From Dirofilaria immitis (Eukaryota; Nematoda; Chromadorea; Rhabditida; Onchocercidae): a stretch of DNA of 64,000 nucleotides. A program made the translations under genes and the position numbers. The stretch lies in assembly GCA_024305405.1 (NCBI GenBank), contig JAKNDB010000068.1, forward strand, positions 11,331,501 to 11,395,500. The letters are read 5' to 3'. The notes under the pieces were generated by a model, which made no database searches, was not told the DNA's origin, and saw only the letters and a program-made list of their open reading frames with translations. Of the stretch, positions 13,018 to 25,005 are shown in pieces (the stretch's first letter is position 1; the number at the start of each line of letters is the position of its first letter).

Positions 13018-15922
13018 TTATTTAACACCAGATTTACAACTAGGACAAATTTGCAATGATTCATGCAATAAGACATCACAATCTATACAAAACATCGATT
13101 TGCAACTCCTGCAGACGAAACTTTTATCATCAAGTTGTCGAATACAAGCAAAACAGGTCCTGAAAAAAACAGATAGATAGGCATAAGGAATAAGCAATAA
13201 TAATTTCACTCAAAAGTAATATTTTGAAAGCAACATTATTCTGAATGTCTGAAACTTTGGAATTATTAAAATCGGACCACATATTGGTTTTAACTCTTCA
13301 TAGCTTTTTGACTATTCTAGAACCATAGTTTCTTCAATACAATTACCCCTCCGTTGTATCGACTTCTTCAAACGCTGGTAACGGCAATAAATTATGCAAA
13401 GAACGCGCAAGCTGAGGTGCCGAAATTAAAGTTAATTTACAGATTCGACATTCGACTGGTAAGCTGCAGTAACGAGCTCCACACTGTGGACAGAAAAAAC
13501 CTCTTCCATCCGGTGGCCGAATTTCTGACTGATGGCTGAAATTAATTTGTTTTTGAAAACAGATTTTTATTTGAAGATTCATTTACAGTAAACTCACCAT
13601 AAACAAAACGAAGGAGAATCTATGCTTTCATGAGCTGGAAAACCCATTCGAACGACGCTGCTTTCGGCATATCGATCAGACACCGGAGGATTCGTGTGTT
13701 CATTCAAAACTATCTCAAAATGAGTACTATCCAGTACTACGTTGTGACGTCCTTAAAAAATCTGTGAATTTTAAATTATTTAAAAAAATTAGTGAAAAGA
13801 AGATTTTTAAAAATATTCTTTGAAATGGAAATCATTCACCTGATGTAATAGAACAAAGTTTCTTGAAAACGAAAACTTCCGCACTGAGTGAAATCACTGA
13901 ACAGCGTATATGATACCTTTTCAATAACTAAAATATTTAAAATAATAGCGATGTGAATATGGAAATCTAATATAATATTAAAAATCTTAAATCAGTTTAA
14001 CAAAACGAATTTCAAAAAAACCTCAAATGTACCAAAAATACTTGAAGGATCACATGTTGAAAGACTTGCCACGACCAATATTACTTCGCGACTAGCATGA
14101 CCCGGATAACTACTGAAATTCAAAACTTCTGCATTCCACTCATATACTGCGAATTTGATTTTCCGACATCAATTAAAAGGCACAAATGTCAAATTGAGGA
14201 ATTTTTAAACTTTGGAAGTACTGGACCGATTTCTTACCATCTATGCTTAATTGCACCATGCCCACACGTTCGTGTATTTCCTAAGTATCAATGACGTACT
14301 ACATATATTTGGCATTGCTAAAACCTCATATATGTTTTCATATATGCTTTTTTAAATTATGCATGTATTTCATATTTGAATTTTTCAGTTAAATACGCAT
14401 TTTGCGAATGCTTAAAAATTATGGAAAAATAAAAAGATCATACTGCAGACTTCTAATAGTGGCCATCAAACTGTTATGCAGTGAAAACTCTCCATGGCAC
14501 ATGGCTTCTGTTATCGTTGATAAAGATTCCTTTACCAAACGAACATTGCCTGAAACAAATTTGCAACCAACTATTTGATCATCAAGTTAGGTTAAATTTA
14601 ATTTATTGAAAAGTTATGGGTATTCAACCCCTACATCTTTATGCATGTTAAAAATCCTATGACTATATTCTAAATTAATTATCATAATCTAACTTTTTCT
14701 TATGTGTATATAATAAAGAAATAAAACATTCGGTCAAAAAAATATAAAAGAAATTAAAAACCAGTAAGAGGATCAAGCGTTCGGCTCGTTTATCTTTACA
14801 TACTACAATACCCACTTGTGAAATAGGATTTTGCTCAGAAAATTTGTCGAGAAATTGGTTCAAAGTCTGAAAATCAAATTCTAATCATAATTTAAACCAC
14901 TATTCGCATCAAAATTTTGCAAACCCAAAATTCTTTGATCATATATATATATATCCCACACTAACATGTAATAGTTATTTATTTCGATATATGGTCCACT
15001 AAATAAACTGTATTAATATGCTAAAATTGAAGCTCTTAATGCATACAATTGATAAATACACCAATTATAAGAAAAATTTAGCACTTTTATCTTATATATC
15101 ATTTCATTCATTTTATTTAAAAAAAAATAAATGAATAATAAATCAAATAAGATTGCTAAATTGATATATATATTATATACGAAAACGCGCAAAAAAGAAA
15201 ATATGACAGATCAATTCAGTAAGGTAAAACAGATTTTTATCAAACAGAACACACATCATTAAATGTGAGAAAAAATTGGAATAAATTAAAATAAGTTTGT
15301 AAGGAAAGAATTAAGAAAAATTTAAGAAATTCAACATTCAATATCCTTCCGTATTTTGACGCACAATCAATTAAGAAAAAAGTGGTAAGTATATTATAGA
15401 GATTACCTTAATCGTAATTGCAAGGCGCGACGGTTGTACTGATTTATCAGCCATTGAAAATGAGCAATCAATAACTAGATATACATAACGCATCTATAAG
15501 AGCATCTTGCAGAAACTTCATAGTTAATTAGAAACGAGGCATTTATATTAAATTTCAAGATTCTCGAAAAGAAATATATGTAGCAAAATAAAAATAGATC
15601 TACTTACAATTCCCAATCGAACTTTAGCTGGCCGACTACTAAGACGTTTTTCCGTTTCGTATCAAGTATTAATTTAGCCACCGACTTTTCAATTGAACCA
15701 CTCTCATCTTCGTGCAACACGTCTCGAATATTCAACCCTGAGATTTACAAATATTAAATTATCTATTGATCTACTTGAAATCTGGTGTTAAAAACTATCA
15801 AAACCTTTCATTGTAAGCAATTCATATTAGATAAGTTCGAAACAATAAAATATTTAAAAACACAGACCATCTGCATAATCCACTTCCCATGTATAACCCT
15901 TCGGTTCATCATCATCGTTCAT
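13018..15922 (-). CDS. GTF2H2: TFIIH core subunit GTF2H2 / p44 / SSL1
   Basis: Regulatory subunit of TFIIH that binds the XPD helicase; acts in RNA polymerase II initiation and nucleotide excision repair in the nucleus. The N-terminal exon 15922-15868 begins [10 protein letters not shown]. Exon 15737-15608 carries LHEDESGS and a basic stretch. The next exons form a von Willebrand A-like domain: [16 protein letters not shown], then [20 protein letters not shown], then [32 protein letters not shown] and [11 protein letters not shown]. Exon 13582-13343 has the zinc-binding part [20 protein letters not shown] and [10 protein letters not shown]. The last exon holds the C4 RING-like end CFACIRQ / [20 protein letters not shown] / CPSC. 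Two one-base breaks: the T5 run at 15647-15651, and near 14777. Both are repaired by one base and then match the family. Confidence 0.93.
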
Positions 15923-16877
15923 TGTAATTGTATTTTCTTAATTATTTAGAATATACCCTGAAAGTTAGATACTTATCAGGAACTTATCACAAATTAAAGA
16001 AATAAAATAAGTTGAGAGATAGATACTTCGAACAACCCTCGCACTGATTCATAACCATAAACTCTAGTTAATGAGGTACGAATTGGAAAATCAAATAATG
16101 AAAAAGGTTTTCGAAATTAGTCCAAAACAACTATGAAATCCGTTAAATCCCGGCATTTCTTATAAGGAATATGAGCCAGGAGGGGGCGATTAAATTCCGA
16201 AAGATATTTTCACATTAGCATCCTATAATGATTGTTTTCGTTGGCGAGTAGTGGCATAGCGTTATTATTTTCTCTTTCGAAGAGATTATCCATAATTTTT
16301 AAAATGCGACTATAAGATGTTCAGGAAATCAAGTAGATAACAAAACCCATCACTTTATACTGGAAGTCATCAATATAAACTGAGACTAAGTTTAGAAATT
16401 GATTTCTGTTGATAACTGTGAAGGAGTTCAGATAATTTTGTTGAAGGGGAAAATTGCTGTGCAGAAAAACTTGTTATTTCTATACAATTTTTATCTATTA
16501 TTATACATATAGAGATATTTCACCCAGTTGGCGTTATACATTTCAAAGATAGAGATAATGAAGGAGAAAATATTTTGGGGAGGAATTCGTTTAGCTTTAT
16601 GTCAATTTTTTTGTCTATTGGATTCCAAAAAAACGAAATTTCTTCTTTTTAAATTTAACTTATTAGAGAACTGAACTTACTTCCCTTTAGTAATAATTTA
16701 ATACCTTTAGAATATATGGCCATTATTAAGAAGCAGCTAGTACTGTAGACATTTCAAATTCAAAATCTGCTTAAGAAAAAAGCTATAATTTCATTATCAC
16801 CGTTGACCTCCTTCTCCATCATTTTCTCTCTCTTAATACTTGTTTCAATGCAAATATACATAAATTAGAATCGTTCG

Positions 16878-19800
16878 TTACTGAGTTATGCATTCTGGTC
16901 TTTTTACTGGTGTCGATCGCAATGAATCTATCTCTATCTCATACCGATTCTTTTGTTTCATTTCAGTGTTAACAATTTGCGTGGAGGACAAATTATCATT
17001 ATCATTTTCTCCAAATCGTGCTTTTTCTGCTACTGGAAAGAAAATAGTTTAGGAATGGGAGAAGCTGGTGTAAAGAGCACGAATTGTGCATCTTTTTCCA
17101 GCATTAAATTATATCACTGGAAAAAAAGAGTACACCGCGATGAAGAAGAATCAGTGAAGATTGTCCTTTAATGTTGTTGCGTTCAATTTTTCAATACATT
17201 CACAAATTATTTTTTCATGTTTATAATATTATTTCTTATTTTCTTCTTTCAAAAATGTGATATTCACTATCTTTAAAGCAGCAATATAAAGTTTTAAATG
17301 ACTTACGGTTTTCTTGTTTGTTCATTACCCGACGTAATTCTAGTAATAGTCCACCAATTTTTCGATCTTTCAAGGCAATCTCTCCTTTAATCTCGCGCAT
17401 CCTATAAGTCATAATTACTTGTTAATAATAATATTCCGAAATAATTTAGAGTGAATGAAACGAACATTTATATAGCAATAGTAGACGTGCATTTGCAGAA
17501 AATTTTATGATCGAAATTGAGAGTAATTTCCAGATAAATCAACAACAATGACAACAACAATATATGTGAAAGAATACGGAAATTTCGAAAATTTGTTTGA
17601 AAAAAATTTGCAAAACTGAAAAACATAAACTTACTCTTTTTCCTTCCTTTTAATTTCATTTTCTAAACGAAATAAATTTTCCTTATTATATATATCTGCA
17701 GCCTCTGAAGCCATCATTGAATTCTTCATTTGTACAATCTCACCTCGAAGTCTAGCAATTATCAACAGCTACAAACAATAAGTTGTCGTAAGTTTGAAAA
17801 TTTACAACTATCAGATTCTCTATTTCTTATTAATAATATTCCCAGTTATTTCTGTAGTCACCTTTTCATTTCATAATTTTAGTTAATATAAAAATAGGTT
17901 GTAAATGATTAATCTATGTGATGGTAAATGAATATTACAGATTTTACATGAAATCCGTATTCTGAAGCTATCGGCAAAGTATCATATCGGAACATAATTT
18001 TTGAAATTAGGACATAATATGTATTCTCAACTGTGAGAACTGTTGAGTTTTAACATTCGGAAATATTGCGTTTCATTTTAAAAAGAGAAGAAATCTTATA
18101 TGGACAAAAAAACATCGTTTTTAATTTGGTGTTTGAAGTTATTAGCTAAAATTATTGCTATATTGCATCGCGAAAACATACATTTTCACCATAAATTTTC
18201 TGTGTTTCGTATAATTGCTCTCTTAATTTTGTTTCCACATTATCGGCATCATCACATTGCTTTTCCAACCAACCTATATCCCGGTTTCTGCAGCGCAATT
18301 CTTCTTTCAAATACTGGAATTTTAAAAAATTTTTATTAGACGAGGAAAAATTGAATGAAAATTTTCAATTGTGACTGTAAAAATTTTGAGGCGATAAAAA
18401 GCAATTTTTACTTCATTTTCTGCTTTCAATTCAGCAATCGTAGCTTCCAAACCAATTACTTCATTTTTGCTGAAATGATAATTTCCTCATTATCATTCAT
18501 TTATATAACTTTGACATATTTAAAGAAAATAAAAAACATACAGTTCATTTAAGGGACTCGAGTGTTTACTATCAATATTTTCTTTTTCACTGTAATTTCG
18601 CGATTCGTCCTTATTCATTTTTTGAGCACAAGCTGAAAAGCAATTTTCTGCAGGTAACTGCTCATCATCATCAATATCATTTGTGCAGTTTTCTGTAGAT
18701 AGTTTCTCATCATCATCAATATGATTTGAGTAGCTTTTGGTCGGTAGCTCATCTTCATCAGTATGATTTCCCATAGGTAATTTCAGATTTTCAACATTTT
18801 CAGCTGTTTCGATGACCGTTGATTCAGTTCCACTCATCTGATTACTGCCATGATTTGATGTTTGAGAATCAGTTGCAATATCTGCTTCATCATCATCAAG
18901 CTAAATACAACTCAATTTAAGACAATAAAGTGCAAATCCGGAATTCTTGAGCTTAAAATATCTTATGAAATTGGTATAAAAAATCAGAAAAAAATTAGGC
19001 AAAAATCTCAAAAGCTCACTCGTAAAGTCGTAAATGCGACCACTGATGCATCAAAAAAGGTCACCGTTTCTGGTTGTTCTGATATTTCATTAATAGGACT
19101 AACTCTTGATTTTTTCACAGCGGGATTCTGAAATTTAAACTGACTAGTTCTCTTATGTTTCCTAGACGAACACTATAAATTATTATGATAGATTTACCTC
19201 AGTAGGAACGCTGGGATCCAAATTCTTGTACGGCAAAAGCATGTCTATACCTGGACGAGCCCAATTACCTCCCCAAGTCTGTCTTCGAGCACGACGATCG
19301 CAATGTTTCTAAAACGAAAATTCGGATTTTGAAGACATTAAAATTTCTAAACTGTGTTCAAAATTTGCCTAGGAATATTCGAATCCCATGCAATAATAAC
19401 CTACTTGAATAGACTGCGGGATCACCTGACTTGAAAGAATACATTTCTTTAAACGCTCGACTTCTTTACTTAATTCGATGTTTTTGTTCATTAATTCAAG
19501 CTCCACAGTTTCGTTTTTCGATTTTCCTGGAAAGTCGTTAGGAAAAAAATGTTCAATATTTTTGAAATAGCTCAAGATAGAATAACAACTTAAGCTGCTA
19601 ACTTAAGAACTCCGGATTAGAAAAATTTGGGTTCTGTAAAAGAAAAAATGTTGTAAACCTCTAATTCGGTCTTCAAGCGTTCAATAGTTTGAATATATTG
19701 CGTTAACATTCCTTCAGCATTCCAATTCTTCCGTGGTTTATTTTTGATTTTTTTGCACTTACAGCAAACTATAATCCAATTCCTTATTAAAAATATTTCC

Positions 19801-22367
19801 GGAAAAATTACTTTAAATGGATATTTCGTTAACAATTGAATTTAAACGAACTCTGAGCGTTTGTAAGGTCTGCGTAACCTCGGTAGGTGAAGCAGTACAG
19901 ATTATTAACGTTCGTGCATTACCACCCAATGAATTTTTCAATAAACGCGTCAATTTCGAATCACGAAAATTGACATGACCATGCCTAAATTGATTACAAC
20001 CGAAAAAAATGAATCAAATATTTTTATATTTAGTATATATATACAAAACTATAAATTTATGTATATACATGTAAATTTTTATATAGTCAGATTTCTGTAT
20101 ATTATATATAATCAAATTCTTATGTATCATATATATTAAATTTCTATATATATCCGAATTTTTATACATAGTTCTTTAAATAGCCAATAAAATCTCTATT
20201 TTAAATTTCCATATTCAAACATTCCTCACACAAAAAAAAATTTATGGCTCAATAAAAAATTTCGTTTTTGTTAATTGCAATCCCAATCGCCGAACAAAGC
20301 TATCGAACTTACCCTTTTCACTTAACTGATTTATAACTCTTTGCAAAGCCAAAAGACTGGTGTTTATTTTGCCACTTTCTTTTAAACGATCACCGTCCCC
20401 TCCCGATTGTTTCGCACTTTCGCTACCGGCCAGATCTACCACATTCTGAAATTTACCATATCTAATGCATTTAAAACTCATAAATTTCCAAAATTTTACC
20501 AGTCTTTCATATTTCATATCTAACAAACTAATGCGAGCTTACTAGAAATGAAATATAAGATGAATCAGAAGCAACATCATCGTCATAGCATTCGATTACA
20601 AAACGAAGAATGACATGTGATCGTGACGAACGTTCATTAAGAGCAGTTTCACCAATTACACGATTCGCTAAAATAATTGAAATCTTCAAAATACTAATGG
20701 CGATATTCATTTCTAAATAGTGATAAATCATTCATCATAAAGCAAATATTGTTGATTTCACTGTTCTTAGATAGCTTATGGCTGTGTGAACAAATTTTCG
20801 ATATGAAAGCAAATTCGAAAGGATGAATAAGGAAAGCAAAAAAATATGTCTATGCTCCTGATAATATAAAAGAACAACAATATGAATTATTTTCTTATTC
20901 ATCCTTTTCGAATTTGCTTACCATTACTTAATATTTCTGACTTGTTCTTAGCATTTTGAAAGAAGCAGAGAATTATACCATTAAAAAAGTAGAAATGTTC
21001 TATTCTAATCATACTGTAACTAATTTTTATCTTTCTTTTTCTTTGCTTTACTTGGAAAAATAAAAAAACGTGCCAAATGCTCGCTGAATCAGCATTGCGA
21101 CACCATCTTTACATACAATGACTTCTTCTCGCAAGCCATCTACCACGGTTTTATCTCTGAATTCCTTAACCGGTAAATCTGCCACCGAATCAGACAGCAA
21201 GTCTCGCACTTTCTCGTTATAAATTTCAATACACGACATGCGCAACATGTAGCGTTTACCATTTCCCTGAATTTTAAACTTTTGTTTTTTATTCCTTATT
21301 GATAAAAATGCTGATTTTATAAAAAAAAAAAATTGTTGTGATCGAATATGTTTTATTTATAAAAGAGGAAAAAATAGCATTCTGGATCCAAAAGCTTCTC
21401 CGAAAAGATGTTTTTGTCTTATATTTTTCATCCTTTCATCAAATAAAAAGAAAAAATTATATTTTGTCCTTTTATCTTTTGTCCGAACCTACCTCTAAAA
21501 TTTTTGCAAAAATTGTGTCGAGTGCCATTTGAACGATGCCTTCCATATTATCCGTACCAAACATTGTGTATGTTTTACCAGAGGCAGTTTGTCCATACGC
21601 GAATAAAGTTCCATTATAACCAGCCATAGCTGATTCTACCACATCTTTAACTGAATTATCGTAGACGTCCTCTGTTCGATCTACTTCACGGTATACCTGA
21701 TCTGCAAAACACAATGTGAAAAAAATTTTTTTTGATTGAAATTTGGCTTACACATAGAGATGTCCAAAATATTCTTTGAATAAATTTTTCTTTAACAACC
21801 AAATATCTCTTATATTCAAGAAAAACTTTGCAAATCGTTTATGAAGATGTTGGGCAGCTATAATCCAATACCTAGTGTATTCATGACCGGAAACTTTACC
21901 ATTATAACGATTTAAATTGCTTTATGAATTTCAAACTAAAATAATTACCAAACGTATAATTTTTCTCATCACCATCAACAATAGTGTTATTATCAATAAC
22001 CTTCCAATATACTTCAGCTGCTGATTCCTGAAGATGAGTGCATGTAATGCTGTCGAAAATGTTTGCAAGTAATATTGATCACTTTTTTTCGCAAAACAAA
22101 GAAATAAATTCCAAATGATAAAATTTTCAAATATCTTCGTAAAGAATTTCTTCTATCTTCAAAAAATAAATTTAGTCAACCAGAAACTATTTATTTATAT
22201 ATCTCAACGTAAGGAATCTAGTCTGCAAGAATATCCAAGAAAAAGATTTTTAGTCACAGTTGAGTTATTAATGGAAAACTACAAATAAATAATTTAAAAA
22301 ACCTTGCAAGAGGAGGTCGCATCCTGACGACCACTTTAATGCTGTCTTCCACAATATCAGTTTCCAT
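16878..22367 (-). CDS. Kinesin with N-terminal motor, kinesin-7/CENP-E-like
   Basis: Microtubule motor ATPase. Exon 1 (22367-22303) starts [19 protein letters not shown]. Later exons: 22027-21949, 21701-21493 (P-loop [20 protein letters not shown]), 21266-21070 ([11 protein letters not shown]), 20667-20543 (switch I NERSSRSH), 20445-20313 (switch [10 protein letters not shown]), 19984-19852 ([20 protein letters not shown]) and 19768-19659 (neck, [12 protein letters not shown], then a coiled coil). The tail, to a stop at 16878, has short coiled coils and an acidic repeat segment (18840-18540). The motor entry, KIKNKP neck and short N-terminus favour kinesin-7; this assignment is moderate. A missing base in the T7 run at 19748-19754 breaks the neck frame. 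Several exon joins (1/2, 4/5, 6/7, 8/9) are also one base out of phase. The last exon runs from about 17035 to 16878. Confidence 0.85.
18640..18785 (-). repeat. Acidic tandem repeat in the kinesin tail
   Basis: Three in-frame units with cores [14 protein letters not shown] and IDDDEQLP. The unit starts are near 18661, 18706 and 18748, giving spacings of 45 and 42 bp (15 and 14 residues). The DNA repeats share the core ctcatcatcatcaatat on the plus strand. Confidence 0.8.
20808..20918. repeat. Inverted repeat in a kinesin intron
   Basis: Arms of about 28 bp (20808-20835 and 20891-20918) are reverse complements with only a one-base indel and one terminal mismatch. The loop is about 55 bp. It lies between the exons at 21070 and 20667. 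It could be a miniature-element remnant or a hairpin; no target-site duplication was recognised. Confidence 0.8.
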
Positions 22368-22669
22368 AATTGTCTCTCTCTAAATATCTAATTGATGAAT
22401 AAAAGATAAGGCTAAAAATATAATAGAAAAGATCTTTACAAGATTCGAAAAATGCTAATCAAAAGTACTTAAAAATTAATGAAATCGGGAATAAGAGTTA
22501 AAATTAATTTCCGAAAAAAATCAGAATTCAGAAATACCAATCGAATAGTGAGCTATTCAAGCACTATAATTCTTTAGAGTAAAAAGTTATTCTTGAGAAA
22601 TTCTAAGCACCGATATCATCGAGCTCAATAAAGCACAATGATTCAATAACTCATCTTTCTTTAACTTAA

Positions 22670-22735
22670 ATCATTCTAGCAATTTTGACCAGTACTTTGT
22701 TACTCATTCTAGCAATTTTGACTAGTACGAAATAA
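22670..22735. repeat. Short two-copy tandem repeat
   Basis: The segment tcattctagcaattttgac occurs twice, about 36 bp apart, with one difference in the following bases. It is in the 5' flank of the kinesin gene. Confidence 0.7.
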
Positions 22736-22748
22736 ACTTTGCTACCTT

Positions 22749-22798
22749 TACTCTCCCTCTCTCTCCCTCTCTCTCTCTCGCTCTCCCTCTTCCCTTCA
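22749..22798. repeat. CT-rich low-complexity tract
   Basis: About 50 bp of CT and CCT repeats, upstream of the kinesin start codon. No promoter motif is evident. Confidence 0.85.
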
Positions 22799-23882
22799 TT
22801 TTCTTAAAGCAATTAAGTGTGTTGTGCTTAATTTGGCAATATAAACAAAGAATTTAAAATTGATAAAGAAAAGGAAGAGATCTCAAATGATCCATTTCTA
22901 CATCATCGAAATTTGAATAATTCCTAACTGCAATAGAACTAAAATATTTAAGTAATTCTCAAAATATCGCTTTCAAAAGAAAAAAAATCGAATTATCCTA
23001 ACTATCATTCTACTATTGGACAAGTTTAGCAATCCTAACAACTCCAAAACAGTTCTAACCACTACTATAATCTTGGAAAACTTTAGCAGCCCCAGCAACT
23101 CCCGAGAAGACTTCTTCAGATCATCTCCACTAATTAGAAATTCAATGAAATTTGAATCGATAAATTCCCGCATTCTTGGCTGCTGCAGCTATATTATTAA
23201 ATATTACTATTCTTTATTACATTATGGTCTTACTATTATTGTTTTTCGTTATTGATATTATCATTATTACTATCTTCAATTTTTACTATATTTACTGATA
23301 TGCTTGCTACATAGCGATTAATTTTGACTTGATTATTATTACCATTAATGACCTACTAACAATTATTAAGAACGTATCAATTTAAAATTATCAAGTAGAT
23401 TAATAAATTTGGAAATATCAAGTAAATTGATTAAAAATAATGACTGATTATATCAAGAATATTTTTCATGTCATAAATATTACATAATTTTCGTTATATT
23501 AATGTAATGATTGTTGTTTGATAAAATTTTAATTTATTCAAATTTAATTATGTTATATATAATTTGAATAATATATAATTTTGTATTAATGTCATAAGTT
23601 TGTTTGATTATCACATATTCTTATTCACTTTATTCAGAAAAATAATTTGTGGCAGATAATTTTTTAAAGAAAAAAAATTGGAGAAAAATAGATTGAATAT
23701 AAATAAATATATCTAAATTATTATAACGAAAATTATTTTTCGTTGACATTAATGCAAAATTATATGTTATACAACGTATTCTTGATATAAATACATAATT
23801 ATCCACATATAAATATCCGGTAATCTCGAGATTGGGAATATAATTTGCACAGAAATTAGAGCGATAACAAAAAGGTATTTTA

Positions 23883-23998
23883 GAAATTTGTTTAAAAAAA
23901 TTTACAAAACTGAAGAACATGAACTTATTTCTTTTTTTTTCATTTTAATTTCCTTTTTAAACGAAATAAATTTCCTTTATTGCATATATATACTATGC
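23883..23998 (-). pseudogene. Decayed copy of a kinesin tail exon boundary
   Basis: This segment aligns by eye along about 115 bp with 17587-17702, which spans an intron and the 3' end of a kinesin coiled-coil exon. Shared blocks include aaattt(g/a)caaaactgaa, ttttaattt and aaacgaaataaatt. In the source copy the donor GTAAG is intact (cttac on the plus strand). Here it reads cttat, so the splice site is lost, and the coding part is scrambled after about 23990. Both copies have the same orientation, about 6.3 kb apart. Confidence 0.65.
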
Positions 23999-24233
23999 AT
24001 TTGCATATCCTTTAAAATATCATTGTTTTTGGTCCATAACGAAAGCTTGCAAAGCAGGAATTATTGCCTATTTTCCCGGATTTCTTCCATGCTTTCCGAG
24101 CATTTTTGGTAATTCTCCCAAGTTTATTCAAGCAAAAGTGAACATTTATAAAATATGATATCAATAAAATAAAGTGATTATAAAAAATCGAAATTCAGAA
24201 ATTTAAACTTTAGAATACTAATTTGTATTACAG

Positions 24234-25005
24234 AACCATACACCCTCCTTTTTAATATTGAATTGGATTTCCGTTGGAGTTACAGCAATACATCTTGTGG
24301 TTATATAAATTCGATGTTCGATATTGTGATAACTACTTCAACTTCAATTTTAGTTGGATGCATCAATTTCGTAACGCTTCATAAAATTAAAAAGGTAAAG
24401 TTACAGTATACAACAATTTCATTAAATGTTCAACGATAAAAGCATCCTATTGATAGTTGCAATGCGTAATAAACTATTTTTTTATTTTATAGAAAAAAAT
24501 TCAATTTTGAAATGTCTTCGTAAAATCGGAAGTTTTGTTTCGAAAAAACCAAAGATTGGATCCATTTTTTTAAGTCTAAAAGTTTATGATTTCCTATTTT
24601 TTTATAAAGCAAACTATTTACCTTAAAAAATTTAGACGTAATCGGTGATTATATAAATTGTATTCGCATTTTTCAGCGCAAAAATTAAAGCAATCAAAGG
24701 TAAAAACTTCGTTAAGCGCAAATGTGATATATTATTTTTCAAACAGGCAGGTATACAAATATCGAAACTATTGGAGAAATAATTAAATTAAATAACAAAA
24801 TATGATGAATTTTTAACGAATACTAATAAAGTTCAAAATTATTCATCACAGATAATAATATTTGTTTTCTTTATAGTCGTATTTGTGGGCTTGCGATGAT
24901 TATAACTGCCCTTATCTTTAATATTGGCCAACATTTTCTAACCAATAAATGGGCTTTATTTGCTGTAACAACAGTCTCTTGGCAAGTGGCGAATTCTTTA
25001 GATAG
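24234..25005 (+). pseudogene. Nematode Srx-type chemoreceptor (7TM GPCR) fragment
   Basis: Three exon-like blocks: 24234-24394, 24677 to about 24765, and 24877-25005. Block 1 has RWSYSNTSCGY followed by a hydrophobic helix (VITTSTSILVGCINFV), the usual pattern around TM5. Block 2 ends DILFFKQ, like the Srx intracellular loop before TM6. Block 3 has a hydrophobic helix, then TNKWALFAVTTVSWQVANSLD, like TM7 entry. The joins between blocks are out of phase. I found no exons for TM1-4 or for the C-terminus, so it may be a relic. Alternatively, it is a live gene with consensus errors and unrecognised exons. The family call is from pattern memory only. Confidence 0.45.

Noticed and set aside
16953..17171. 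Plus-strand 72-codon frame
   Set aside because: It lies opposite the terminal kinesin exon, which has better support and in-phase splicing.
23016..23255. Plus-strand frame with repeated Asn/Ser segments
   Set aside because: Imperfect local repeat DNA with no splice context and no similarity to known proteins.
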